Assembly (NCBI RefSeq): GCF_030936135.1
Contig: NC_082596.1
Span: forward strand, 95,216,449 to 95,280,448
DNA: 64,000 nucleotides
Direction of reading: 5' to 3'
From: Gavia stellata
Lineage: Eukaryota; Chordata; Aves; Gaviiformes; Gaviidae
How positions within the stretch are numbered: position 1 is the stretch's first letter; every line of letters begins with the position of its first letter. The notes below the pieces were generated by a model. The model was not told where the DNA came from. It worked only from the letters and a program-made list of their open reading frames with translations, and did no database searches. Below are positions 1 to 11,651 of this stretch, in pieces. The position numbers and the translations under genes are program-made.

Positions 1-89
1 CCCTCACTGAGCTTGCGCTCTGAATTTTTCTTAGTCTATACCTTTAAAAGTAAACGAGAAACTTTTACACCCATTACAATAGAGGTATG

Positions 90-683
90 TATGACTAGAG
101 TCACTCAAGCTCCACCTGTAAGGACAAATAATATAAAAATGGCTTAGGAGAGGAAGGATGCCAGGGAAGATACCATTGCAGACCACCTTTGACACCTGGG
201 ATCAGTCGACGGGCTGAGCCTCTCTTCCCCCCCACAGGGACGCCTTTGGGTAAGATCCGAACACTTGGTTATACCAAGTGCTTCCCCGGGAAACCTAGAA
301 ATCTCTATAGAGTTGCTTTATAACTTAACGCGTTTGTAGCCAGGCTATATTACTCACATTCTTGGTATCTGCACATGCTTTGCAAGCAGTAATTTTATCA
401 CCAGCAATCCAAAAGAACTTGTGTATCTGTTGCTTCAATAAACTGCACTATTCACTAATCTAGCCGTGAGAGTTCTCATTGAACGCCACCAAATCCCTTA
501 AGTGTGGCCGTGCTAGTTCATGGAACGCGACTAGACTGAAAGTGTGCAGTGTTACGAGTGTATCCGTAATCGTGAGAGTTCAATACATTGAACGCGACCG
601 GGCTTGTAACATCCTGATGGTGTTACGAGTGTATCCGTAATCGTGAGAGTTCAATACATTGAACGCGACCGGACTTGTAACAC
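90..683 (+). mobile_element. LTR-like endogenous retroelement fragment
   Basis: The block has LTR features on the plus strand: a CAATAAA poly(A) signal near 438-444, a GTGAGAGTT...GAACGCGAC segment after it repeated with variation, and an end in TTGTAACA. The 5' boundary is uncertain. No coding sequence is present. It lies in CDKAL1 intron 2, antisense to the gene. Assignment to an ERV family is an inference and needs a repeat library. Confidence 0.5.
550..682 (+). repeat. 71-bp tandem duplication inside the LTR-like element
   Basis: A block beginning TGTTACGAGTGTATCCGTAA at 550 recurs at 621 with one visible base change over 62 bases. Each copy starts TGTTAC and ends GTAACA. A more diverged relative of the core lies at about 464-535. 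Confidence 0.9.
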
Positions 684-1023
684 AGAAAAATTGGGCATCA
701 CTCAGAATCTAAGCCTAGCCGCCCCCAGCCCCTCTGATATCTGAGGACAAGCTGGAACGCAAGGGGGTTTATTTTCTGCCAAATTGCCTTGCCCTTTAAC
801 ACGACACTCAGTCATAACTGATTTCTACAGAAAGTTTGTCTAGGACAAGAAATTTGCTCAGGATTAATTATTCATTATCACTACATTTTATAAACACTAT
901 TTTATTCATTTTTATCTTGTATTCAAATTTTACATTATGAGATATTGATAACTTCCACCTTATTTCTATTATCCCCACAAGATATGAGCAAAGCAACAAG
1001 ACAGGGTTGATGGAATAATTTAC
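684..1023 (-). other. CDKAL1: CDKAL1 intron 2, 5' part
   Basis: AT-rich intron sequence between the coding exon and the LTR-like block. No next CDKAL1 exon is visible; it lies outside the window to the left. Confidence 0.7.
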
Positions 1024-1190
1024 CTGTCACTTGGGGGATCATCGTCTACCTGAGTATTTTTTTGTGAATTGCGCTTTCGCACTTTTGGAAAAACATTCTT
1101 TCTTACAAACTGCCGATCATGGGGCTTCAAATCTTCTGCTGACACAATATCTTCAATATCTTCAAGCACTGATTCACAGGCAGCAGGCAT
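1024..1190 (-). CDS. CDKAL1: CDKAL1 first coding exon (partial gene; N-terminus)
   Basis: The ATG at 1190 opens a frame starting [20 protein letters not shown], followed by [18 protein letters not shown] and PPSD. It lines up with the N-terminus of human CDKAL1 (MPSASCDTLLDDIEDIV) along all 55 codons. The donor is ACAG|GTAAAT after the second base of a codon. CDKAL1 is a radical-SAM methylthiotransferase that makes ms2t6A37 in tRNA-Lys(UUU); its catalytic domains lie in later exons, outside this window. The acceptor is ambiguous: either AAG directly before the ATG or CAG ending at 1213. The exon lies downstream of E2F3 in the same direction, as in mammals. Confidence 0.93.
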
Positions 1191-4142
1191 CTTCAAGAAG
1201 CATTAGAGAAGACTGATATTAGCAAGTATTTGAATACAAAGCCAAGGTCTAGAATCTACTGCATATGTTCTCATAAAAAAGTCAGATGTATTTCTACATA
1301 AACCTGCGATATATCATACATATGAGGGAAGGTGAGCACATGGAAACAATCAACTATCCAGAGATATTTCCTGATGCCCTCTTCCCCTGATATCTCAAAC
1401 ACAGGCAGGGAGAAAGCCACAAACCATATAGAATTTTTTTTTTTTTAATAATCTGCACTTCGTCATCTTCTAATTCAAAAACCCTGCAGCTCCTCTGACA
1501 TGACATATCCAAGACACAAGTATTCTTAACCATGTCAGGCTTCATAATGGAATAATGAGTTCATGGTATGTGATAGATACGCTTCCACCCATATCACAGA
1601 AGAATGAAAGATACAGCGTTCAAGTGCCTCCTTCAGAGGTTGTTCTGGCTCTTATTTGTGTGCTGATAACAGGTGCACAGTATTTCAATATGACTTCATA
1701 GTCCTTTTGAAAAGAAACCAAACCATTCCTAGAATTCCTGATCCCACAAGACTTTCATTTGAATTACTTCATTCATTAGGATAGCAAAATAAAAATTCCT
1801 CTTAAAAGATGTTAAACAACTACACCTAGCTAACATAAAATAGCTAAGTATTATCTGGCTCATATAATACACTAGAAAATCATTAAAATCTATTTATATT
1901 TTCCACAAGAAAGTAAATGTATATGCATATATAGCTCCCAGCAGATCTCAAGATCCAGATCAGTTTTCAGGAAAGGAAAAAAAGTTATTTAGTAAAGGAG
2001 CCTATAAAAAAAAGCTATGCAGTAATTACACGCCTCACACTGTGCTGTGTGTAATTCTTAATCAGAATAATGTCTGATTTACCATTGGAAACTTGATTTT
2101 GTACATGTCCCAACAGTTTACTAAGGAAATCACACAAGGGCATTTCACAGAGTTTACAGGGAAAACACAGCACTTTCCTAACTGACAGTGAAGAACAAAA
2201 GAAACAAGGCTTTAATTTCTTTACAACCAGTTTTCGGGAACATAAATTTCAGGCTACTGGCAACACCTGAAAGTATTTTGTACTCAATTGAATTACTCAA
2301 GAACATAAGTTAAACACCTGTGCATTTTCCCCAGTGTGAGTTCTTCAGTCAATCTTGCAAAATATACTTCCAAACAAAACTTCATATAACTTTTATAACA
2401 TTTAACTTAAAAAGGAATATAATGATGTCACCAAGAGGATGCATCTGACAAAGATATATAAGCATTTAGCATTCTTCTAGATCAAAAATCCCAGGATCTC
2501 TGAAAATGCCACAAAGGATGAACAAAAATAAAAAGCTGTGAAAAGTCTAGTAATAAAGAATATTGGGAGGGGGGAGACGACATCTCTTACACTACTTTAT
2601 ACCATTAACAGTATGTACAAATAGGTAAAGTTATCAACTCAATACAGGGAAGGAAAAAAAGGTTTTGATTTGCTGTTTTTTCTCTCTTCCAGAAAAATAC
2701 CTGATATAATGGAGCAGCTGGCAAAACAAATAAGCTTAGTTTATTTCAGTGGCCCACAAAAGAAAGAATATAGCCAAAATTAAAGTCATACCTTTCTAAG
2801 CAAGGTCTAAATCCTCTTGGATAATAATCCTGGGGAAAAAAAGAAAAAAGACATGGCAGGAACAAGCAGAACTAGTGGACAGAGAACCATGAGTTCACCT
2901 TATTGTCTAACATGCATTCATCCCTCCTTTGCAGAAAGGTGTTTCTTGCTCAGTTTGACCTCGTTAAGACTGGGTACACGTGCTGACTAGCTGACAAGGT
3001 GGAACAGTAGCCACATCTTCCCTGTCCTTCCCTAAGTAGAGGCACTAATCTTTTTGTCCTTCTTTTATAGAGTCGTCTTTGTCAAAGTCTGATGTATTTA
3101 AGTTCTTTCAGACCTCCTCCAGATTTCTGTCTTCAGTCAGGAGTTTAAAATTTTGAATGAAAGAAGGGAAAGAGATTAACAGTAAATGTTAGCTAAAGAC
3201 ATTCACAACTTTTTTGTTTCTTTACAAACACAGTAAAGTTTTTTTAGAAGAGATTACTTGATATCTGCACTAGTTCCACATGCACCCATGAAATCTCTTC
3301 TTCACAAGCAAATAAATAAACATAGATTCCTGCAGCTATTCTAACAGATTGACTGAAATGAGAGGCAATAATAAAATTAAAAGTTAACGTATTCTTCTTA
3401 TACTGTCAAGTTGTACCTATAGAACTTTATGTTTCTCCTTAAAAAAAACAATGTTAGTAAATAAAAAGCAATGAAAGTGTCTTTAACGTCTTGACACAAA
3501 GAAAACCTCCCTTGCCCCAGTCTATTTCGACCACCCCTCCTTGATGTCCTTGCTCATACCAAGAGAATACTTCTTTCCACAGAGAAAACTTCCACCCAGG
3601 TGGAAGAGGGACTGCTCTTTCCTCTATTTACCAACAGGTGTCTCCGGTAAAGCCCCGGGCTTTTATCGCCAGGCTTACACAGAGCAGAAGAAAACCGCAG
3701 CGTTAACACAAAATGAGAGAGACCCACGGCCCAGCCTGGCTCACCTCAGGGCCCCAGGGCAAGCTTGCTCCGTGCCCGCGGGCGAGCAGCAGCCTGGCGC
3801 GCAGCCGGGCCGCCGCCTGACTCGGCCTGGAGCACGGCCGCCCCGGAGCCCGCCTGGGCTCGGCCCCCGCCCCACACCGGCCTTACATCCCGCTGACGGC
3901 ACCCGACCCCCGGGCAGCCACCCGGCCGCCACAACCTCTGGAGGCTCCCGCCGAAGGGGCCACCCCCCCTCCCGCCTTTAACGCGCAGCCCAGGGGAGGC
4001 CCCGCAGGGGACGGGAGCACCGCGCAGGCGGGACACCGGCAGAGCCGGGCAGGGGGCACTCGGCCGTCACCCCCACAACCGGGCAGGCGAAGGGGGCGGG
4101 GGGGGTGGAACGGGACCTCAACGGCGAGCCCCGGCGCTCACC
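1191..4142 (-). other. CDKAL1: CDKAL1 intron 1
   Basis: AT-rich sequence between the non-coding first exon and the coding exon, with the CpG island at its 5' end. I see no transposable element or other exon in it. Confidence 0.6.
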
Positions 4143-4260
4143 TCCGCCAGGCCCCGCACGGCCTCAGCTGGGCTCCGCCATCGCCGCCGCCGCGCCCCGC
4201 CTCAATCCCCGCGCGCGCAGCAGCGCCAGGACGGCGGCCGGCAGCGGCCAAAATGGTCCG
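4143..4260 (-). other. CDKAL1: Probable CDKAL1 non-coding exon 1 (5' leader)
   Basis: A GC-rich leader on the minus strand ends in GGCGGAG|GTGAGC (donor GT at 4141-4140), upstream of the coding exon by a 2.95 kb intron. The transcription start is inferred to lie near 4180-4290. It contains an ATG with good context that stops after five codons (4181-4164). Human CDKAL1 also begins with non-coding leader sequence. Confidence 0.6.
4164..4181 (-). CDS. Short upstream ORF in the CDKAL1 leader (MAEPS)
   Basis: GCGATGG-context ATG followed by four codons and TGA, before the exon 1 donor. If the transcript starts upstream of 4181 it would be translated before the main ORF. Coding status is an inference. 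Confidence 0.35.
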   Translation of the reverse strand: MAEPS

Positions 4261-4340
4261 CCGCGCTCTGCGGCGCAGCCTCGCGAGAGAGAGCGTGGCG
4301 GCGCCGCCCGGCGGGGCGGGGCGGGGCGGGGCGGCACCGC
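4245..4340 (-). promoter_or_regulatory. CDKAL1: CDKAL1 core promoter elements
   Basis: Four tandem GGGGC-type GC boxes lie at 4312-4334. A CTCGCGAGA palindrome (9 of 10 bases of TCTCGCGAGA, a known core-promoter motif) is at 4279-4288. A YY1-like CAAAATGG lies at 4249-4256. Together these suggest a TATA-less CpG promoter firing to the left. Confidence 0.6.
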
Positions 4341-5110
4341 GGGCCTGCCGGTCCCGCTGCGAGAACGCCGAGGTGTTTGTCAGCCGGGCCGGCGCTCCCG
4401 CTCCTCTCGGCGGTGGAGTGCCGTACGTGGGGGAAGAGCAGAGCTGAGGCCTGGCCGGAGCGGGGCGGGGGGCGGCGGGCGCTAGGGCCGTAGGAGCCCT
4501 AACGGCTGCTCCCGCGGCCGCGGCGCCGGGCTGCCCCGGCCCTCAGCGGGGAGGTGGGGAGAAACGGGGAGCGGCCTCGCTCGCTCCGCTCCGGGAAAAG
4601 ATGGGGGGCAGCGGGGCGCGGCCCTGCCCTCATCCCCTGGAAGCCGTAACGGGCCGGGGCGGCCGCGGCCTGGCGCCGTGAGGGAGGCCGGCCGGGGTCG
4701 TCTCTTCGGCCGGCGGCGGTTGAAGAGAGCCGCGGGCTCCCCGTCCTCGCCGCCCTCAGAAACAAGAGGGCGGCCCGCCGGTCCGTCAGCGCCCCTGGGA
4801 AGGGCCCCGCTGCTCCGGCTGCAGCGCTCGGGTCGCGTCCGGAGGCCGCGCTCCGGAAGCGCGGCCCTGAGGCCCCGGGAGCTGGGATCGGCGCGGCGCC
4901 GAGCTGCCAGGCTGCTGCCCTTGTCGTGCTGGGAACGTCGGATCTGGGCAGGCTGCAGGTGAAGTCGTGGAGTTGGAAATGGGATTTCCTCCAGAGCTGG
5001 AAAAGGGATTTCCTCCAGCGCTGCGCCGTGGCTGGATTTGCAGCGCAAATAACCGGCGCCGGGGCATCTGCCGAGCGCCAAGGCCACGCGTCCTCCGCGC
5101 TTCGTTTCTC

Positions 5111-8100
5111 CGAATCCTTGGAGACTCACCTCTGTTTTGATCGAAAACTAGGTCCAGCAATACGTATCCAGTTAAAACACTTGGATTCTGAAGTTTCTGG
5201 TCCACGTAATGATGGGCTATTTATGCCTGCCATGCCCACAACACTTTGAATGTTTTTTAATCATTCATTTCCTGAAAATACAATGCTAGTAGCAGCTTTT
5301 CTGTTCAGTCAGTTTGGAAGATGTCGGTCAAAATATTTAATATTAGATCGCTAAAGTTTCTGGCATTGTTTCCCACCAATATAGGGCTAGCAGCAACTTT
5401 TCTGAATAATACTTAGGAAGACATTAGTCTGGGTGTGGATGGGAAAAGCTAGGCCTCTAAGCAGACGGATTGTTAAACATAGTTTCCTTCTTGATCAGCA
5501 TGTTACAGAGGGCAAGCATAATACTATTGCTTTTTTTTTAATATACACAGTTAACCTAAAAAGGCTATTGATACTGCATCTTTAACATATTTATTTTATT
5601 TTGGGGTAGCCTGCTTTGGGGTGTAAAAATCACCATTTCTTGTAATTGCATTTCAAACATGAAGTTTCTCTCTTTAGAAGGAGCCTTTGGCATCATTATT
5701 TTATTCTCCAGATAGCAGATTATAGTCTCCCTCAAACTGGAGGGAAAGTGAATGAACGCCTTGAGCGTATTCCATACTAGGCCTATTGGTCTTCTAGCAG
5801 ATAAAACTTGGCAACTTCTACCTGGGATATCACTTCCCCTCCCTCTCCTTTTTCTTAAAAACTGGGTCTTACTTTATGTCACACTTACCTGACAGTGTTC
5901 ACAGGCAAAAAAAGGGATAGCAATGAGAACAAAGTAACAGATTTGAAGAGGAAAAACTGGGACAGAAAGTAACAAGCACTTAATTTAAATCAATCTTTAA
6001 GAACAAATCATTCTACGCAGGACTGAGCACTATTAATATCACCCTGGCCTCATGACAGAGTCGTCGTTACAGCTTAAGATACATTTGCCTTTGTGATTGG
6101 TCTTTGTTTAAGCACACAAGTACTTTCCAGAGGTACTCTCAGTGAGAGTGAGTGATGTGTAATTCGTTACTTTTGCAGCATTTTTAGCCCAGAAGAAAAT
6201 GGAGGAAAACATCTTAAAATCAGTAGTCGCATTGATCTATTTTAGACATCCTTCATAGTACAGTGTAAGTAGTCCTTAGTATGTCAGTAACGAGATACAT
6301 ATTAGCAATCAGTATTTTAACTGCTTCCGGATAAGGTTAGCGATTCTCTTCCTTCTTCCTTTCAGTTTCCTGTATTCAGTTTTCTAAGTATTTCACATGC
6401 AGTCCTTGAATTAAACTTCTCTGTTCTGGGAGCACTGCACTGCACTACCCCACAGTTATCTCGACTAGCCAAGTGTTACCGCTCTGGTTAAACAAAACTG
6501 GGCAGACATCAGTGCTGTTTTATGGTTGACTCAAAAAAGCAAAGCACAGATAGCCTGCTAGACATATCCAAAAAACTCCAGATGGCCAAGACTGACAGAA
6601 CACCACTCGTTAAAGGGAGGCAGGGAGCTCCAAGAGCAGCTCCCAGGCAGGAATAACCCGTGAGTCCCATACCTAGTGACATAAATAGGCCGTGCTGATC
6701 AGTTTCAGCATGATCCGGCAGAGTCCTCGCTTTGTCCCGCTGCCAAGAATTCATAATATCAAGCAGCCCTTGTACCAGTACAGTCCTATTCAGTCCTAGG
6801 ATGTAGCCACAACGTGGAAGACACCCTTTAAGTGCTTTTGAAGCTCACAAATCTGAATTGCTTTGTAGCATATTCGTAACAAATCAAGCTGCACACAGAC
6901 TGCTGGTAGTGCAGCAGGTAGCAAGGGAAGCAGATGATTCCCTACCATCTCTCAACCGCAGGAAGAAAGCTTATCTATACTCACCTGGGAAAACTGCTCT
7001 TTAAGAGACAGCGGCTGGCAATACAAGTTCCAGTACTGGCCTTCTATAGACAGGCAATATACATGCTCCAGTTCCTTGAATGTCCAAAGAAGAGCTTTAG
7101 AATACATCCTTTCCAAGTTGCCGGCATACCATACTTCCTGCTGAAGAGGAGTGGTAGACTCAAAGACACTGTCTTAAGTCATTCCAGGTTTTGCAGAAGT
7201 AGGTAGTTGGAAAATACAAAAAATACTAGGAAAATAAAATATGAACCTCAGTTTTAGCTCATGGTTAGAAGAAGAGAACATCCTTAGTTGGTTTAGAGCA
7301 TCTCAACTAACATCCTTAGGGAAGGGAAACAGCCAGGGAAGTGAGGGCTCAATTTTTACATGACAACCTTATTCTCTGATAACTAACATGCAGTTCTGGG
7401 TGGAAAAGTAACTGGGAAGGCATGCAGGAAAAAAATGGGGAGTCCTAAGATTCCTCTTAGGAGAGTCCTAATTCCAAGATAGAAGAAACTGGATTCCTTC
7501 ATCTATTCCTGCAATTTAGGAGGGTTTGGCTGGTCGTTTGTCAACAACATTCAGCGCCCTTCAGAATTCATAGCAACCCGTTTTTTTCTGTTAGATATGC
7601 CACTTTCTCCCTGTCAAGTTTTAGAAAGAAAAAAGTGGGTAAAGAAACTTCTGAATGGAACAAAGGCAAAGCATTCTGTTGATCTTTGCTCAGCTGTAGA
7701 GCAATATCCAGGCAGATTTTGCCTCAGCAAGAAAAGGAAAAAGGGGAGATGAATTCCATTTGTTTATGCTTTAGTTACTACCACTCCATGACTTTGCTAT
7801 AGCAGCTCTTGGTTCACTTAGCCTTGAGAATTGTTGGCTCCAGGAACACCAATGGCATTGTGCATTAACTGCATGACACACAGAAAAAAAATCGGCGTAT
7901 ACTGCTAAATTTGGTGTTTCTGAACATGTAGCAATGTCTCATGCCAGAAAAAGTACCTTACATATCTTTCATACTTTCCTTCTACAACAAAAATGTCCAT
8001 GTCTGCATCAAGACAGTGGTGTAACTGACTCTTTCAGGTATAAGTCAAAAAAGAATAGAAAGTGATGGTGTCTGTCATTTGTAGGTGGACGAGTTCTCAC

Positions 8101-9360
8101 TGTAGGTTCAAGGGCAGGAACACACCCCCCCCTTTTTTTTTCCTTTTTTTTAAACTCCTCTCCTATGTGTAAAGGAGCATGTAGTTGCCTATCATTCAGG
8201 CCAGTTTTGCCAGATTTCTCAGAATTTGTTTCCATCTGTTGGCAGCCAAGGAATACAGCACATACGGGCCCCAATAAAGCCTCCCTGAAACTAATATTTG
8301 TACGCTGAATAATGTTGAGGTACACTGCGCTAGCTCAGGGGAGCAGAACTAAGTATTTTAATGGGCTGTTTTTTTCCTGCTGCAACTCAGCACATCCCAA
8401 GTTTACAAAGCAGATACAGAAAGCGGAGAGAAAATGACAGAAGTGGCAATCAGTAGCAGATTCTAGGGGCAAATAAAAAACTGCTCATGGCAGCCGTGGA
8501 ACGGAGAAACTGCAAACAGGCTGGGGAGCTATGACAGGACAGAAAGAGGACATTTATTGCCATCTCTGCTTCAAAGGGAGAGCACAGTCCTCTAGCCCTC
8601 CATTACTATTTCTTGGAAATGTAGAAGAACAGAGGATCTTCTCTAACCTTCCTTTCGGTACTGCTGGGTGCAGAAGTCAGAGTAGGGACAGATGCATAAA
8701 GAGCTGAAATAGTAGCCTTCTCCTTGTGTGCCCAGAAGATGCAAGACACATACAACTTGCTCAGAAGCGTAACATTTAAGCAAACAACCATATTACTAAG
8801 ATTTTATTATCCTGATAGTTTTTTTTTTTCTTTCACTAATTGATGGCCATGCACCTAGAAGGGTGGCAGCACCAAGACCAGAAAGGGAGTACAAGTTTGT
8901 AAATGCATGTCTGGTGCAAGAGACTGCTGGAGACGACTCAAGTAACCAGACCTCCTTTTCAAGGCTACTGTTAGGAGACTTCTGGAGAATTATCAGTAGG
9001 AAGGTTAAAGAGATCCTCAACAATTGCTTTCATGTCATTTAATCCTAGAATAACCCAATTTCTATGAAGTTTGCAAGAAGTCTGTTCGTAATTCATGTGG
9101 GAGGATAAATAAAAATAAACCCGTGTTATCCCAACCTCTGGATCTCCTACTATGTCTCTTTACATGTGTCTTTTATTCTTGTTTCACTCTGGCTTAAAAA
9201 AAATGCTGAACTTCTTGATAGCGTAATAAAAAAAAAAGGGACTGAAACATATCTGGTGTCAAATGAGCGTGAGCACTAATAATGAAAATAGTAACAGCTA
9301 GGTTCCAAGAAGCAGCATGATAGGCACCAAGAGTAAGAATAAATAGCTGTATACAAATCT
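5111..9360. other. E2F3-CDKAL1 intergenic region
   Basis: About 4.3 kb of AT-rich sequence between the CDKAL1 CpG island and the E2F3 3' end. A weak, diverged duplication (core AGCAGC-TTTTCTG) occurs near 5290 and 5390. I found no transposable element, RNA gene or coding exon. Confidence 0.65.
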
Positions 9361-11385
9361 AAACTCTTTAAAAAATCCTTTTTATTGATTCATTACCATA
9401 CAAAATTTATTCAAATTACATCCATTTGAAGTGGTAAGATCACAGCTAGAGAACAGGTCATCCTTTAATAAATCTATTTACAAAACTCACCATAAAAGCT
9501 TTTTTTTTTGTTGATTTTTGGTTGTTTTGGGTTTTTTTACAGTATTTTACAGAGGGTTTTTTTTTAAACTAGCATACAATGCAAAGCTAAATTAGATTAG
9601 TATTTTGCCCACGCACATTGGGGCAAGGGTTTAATTTGTACAAAAAAAGATGGTCTGCGTTAAGTCTTCATTTTCTCTTCCCCCGCAGAAGTGCCCCTTT
9701 GTCTCGCAAATCTTCATGCTCACACAACTTTTAACTTTCCTCTTCCACAAGACAAAAACTTTAAATACTACAATTTTATTTACAGATCCACATCTAAAAA
9801 AACTCTTAAAAAATTACAAACCAGCTAGAAAATATTCTGGCAGTGTTTACAAATTAATTCTATTGTACAAAACTGCTAGATAACTAAAGTGTGAGTTGAG
9901 AACATATATCAACTTAAATACAACTGCTGAATGATCTATGCACACATTTGTACATATAAACACACACTTAACACTGTTTAACAGTTCTTTATGTGTTGCC
10001 CTTTATACATTTGTTATATTCCAAAACTCACACAGTCATACAGTTTTCTTACTAGTACTGGGACTTCTTGCCTTTTCATGTGTGAGCTTTCATAGCAGCA
10101 ACTCAATGGTACCAGAAAACCTGCATACATAATATTCTACTACAGTACAAATAGTACTAATTTTCTGAGTGTGTCAGATAAGCAGAACAGTAATGCAAAC
10201 AAAAGGATTATATGGGCATCATCTAATCAACATTACATTAATTTAGCCCAGAACATGGCAACGTATTTTACACGCAAAAAAAAAAAATTATTTAAGACTT
10301 CTTAGAATTCCTCTCACGTTCAAAAAATAAATATTGGTACTATACTATACTACCAAAGATCTTCAAAAAATAAATGCAATTCAGTTGATGTGGTACTTAC
10401 AGTTACATACTTTGGAAAAAAATTAGTTCCATTTTGCTGGCGAAGAGAATTATAAAAAGCTGTAAGCAGAGGAAGCTAACCCACTGAGATAAATATGATC
10501 TATTGAACAAACAAAGCTTGGCATAAGTGTTTTCCATAGAGGGAAAAACCCACAGTGCATCTCTAGTAGGCACTTAACACAAAGCCCCACTTAGTACCAC
10601 AAAAATTTATGTACCAGTTCTAATGCACACCGGGGGCAGTAAAATTGAACTGTGCATCTTCGTTCTAGTTTAAAAAAAACAACCAACAAAATCTACTTTC
10701 ACACACACACACAAGCATTTTTAAAAATCTGTGATTACTACGAGAAGTGGCAGAACTTTATACTTTTCAATATCTGCAATATACACTACATTTACAGTGT
10801 ATTTTTTTATTAAAAGCTTTTAAGGACATAAGTATTTGACCTCATAATGAGACATATACACAGCTCAAAATGAGCATTATGACAGCAATTTAAACATTCC
10901 CACAAGTAGCTGAAGAATCCCATTTCACGCTTTTGCATTACTTCATATTTACGTTCACTGCAGGTACAATCCATGTTGTGACACTCAAGAGACATGCATT
11001 CTCTGCAGAAGGCACGACCTGAAATACTATTATAAAATTGTTATTTAGGACTAAACCAGTTCATTGAGCCCTTCTCCGTAAGCCCCCTTGTCACGGCAAG
11101 CAGAGACTGGGGGAGTGTGAAGACAAAACATTTACGGTCGCCTGCTTGCGCTTGCTGACTCAGAAGGCGCTGGAGCTCGGGGGCAAGGAGAAGGCCTTGC
11201 TGTAAAAGCCTTCACTTGTTCTTTATAGTATTTTAGGGAGTATTTAATTAAAAGATCAGCACTGTTCGAGAGCCTAGTTTATTTAATAATGCTATTTTAT
11301 AGTAAGTAAGGGACAACTCGGAATGATGGCAGGTTTGTTCATTCCGTTAAAACCACGATTTAGATATGGACAGCATTTAAGACAA
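9361..11385 (-). other. E2F3: E2F3 3'UTR with probable polyadenylation signal
   Basis: AT-rich non-coding sequence runs from the stop codon to about 9361. A minus-strand AATAAA at 9381-9386 lies about 20 bases before the proposed end and another lies at 9406-9411, so I place the distal cleavage site near 9360; its exact position is an inference. Two Pumilio-type TGTAAATA sites (9475-9482, 9777-9784), an 8-mer match for miR-34/449 (9838-9845), an 8-mer match for miR-15/16 (10093-10100) and a 7-mer match for miR-128 (10551-10557) are present. A more GC-rich patch lies at about 11070-11210. Open frames here are incidental. Confidence 0.7.
9381..9386 (-). terminator. Candidate E2F3 poly(A) signal AATAAA
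   Basis: Minus-strand AATAAA in the context ATCAATAAAAAGG, the last canonical hexamer of the AT-rich 3'UTR. A second AATAAA 20 bases upstream on the transcript (9406-9411) could act instead. Confidence 0.5.
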
Positions 11386-11651
11386 TCAGCTGTATATAAA
11401 TTCATCCACCAATGAAGGAAGCTTCTCTAAATCGTAAGCATCAAAGAGGTCACTGATGCCTTCTTCATCCCCAAGGCTCAGCAAATAATCTTCCTGAAGC
11501 AGAGGAGGCAGCAAATTCACAAACGGTCCTTCAAAGTTTGAGGGAATTTGGTCCTCGGTCTGCTGGAGAAGGTTGGCTGGAGAAGCCAACGGAGAGATTG
11601 TTGCCATATTTACTGAGCAGTCACCTTGTCCTGAGTTAGCAGAAGCCACTT
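11386..11651 (-). CDS. E2F3: E2F3 exon 7, terminal coding exon (activation and RB-binding)
   Basis: Encodes the last two bases of Glu353, residues 354-440 and the TGA stop at 11386-11388. The acceptor is CCCCTTCTAG. It contains [32 protein letters not shown] and the RB-pocket-binding [18 protein letters not shown]. The final residues LVDEFIYS differ from the human LVEDFMCS, a terminal change outside the RB contact. Confidence 0.96.

Larger units (their letters stand above)
3720..5110. other. CpG island at the CDKAL1 promoter
   Basis: A GC- and CpG-dense block of about 1.4 kb in AT-rich surroundings. A two-unit 24-bp tandem repeat (GGGATTTCCTCCAG core) lies at 4981-5028. Long open frames on both strands here have low-complexity composition and are not taken as genes. 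Confidence 0.85.

Noticed and set aside
1354..1545. A minus-strand frame with an acidic stretch (FELEDDEVQ), considered as an extra CDKAL1 exon
   Set aside because: No match to CDKAL1 and no convincing splice sites; it runs into an A/T homopolymer.
3541..5249. Several open frames near and in the CDKAL1 CpG island
   Set aside because: Low-complexity composition and no homology; they overlap each other on both strands.
10810..10995. A minus-strand 61-codon frame with many cysteines
   Set aside because: It lies inside the E2F3 3'UTR and has no recognisable domain.
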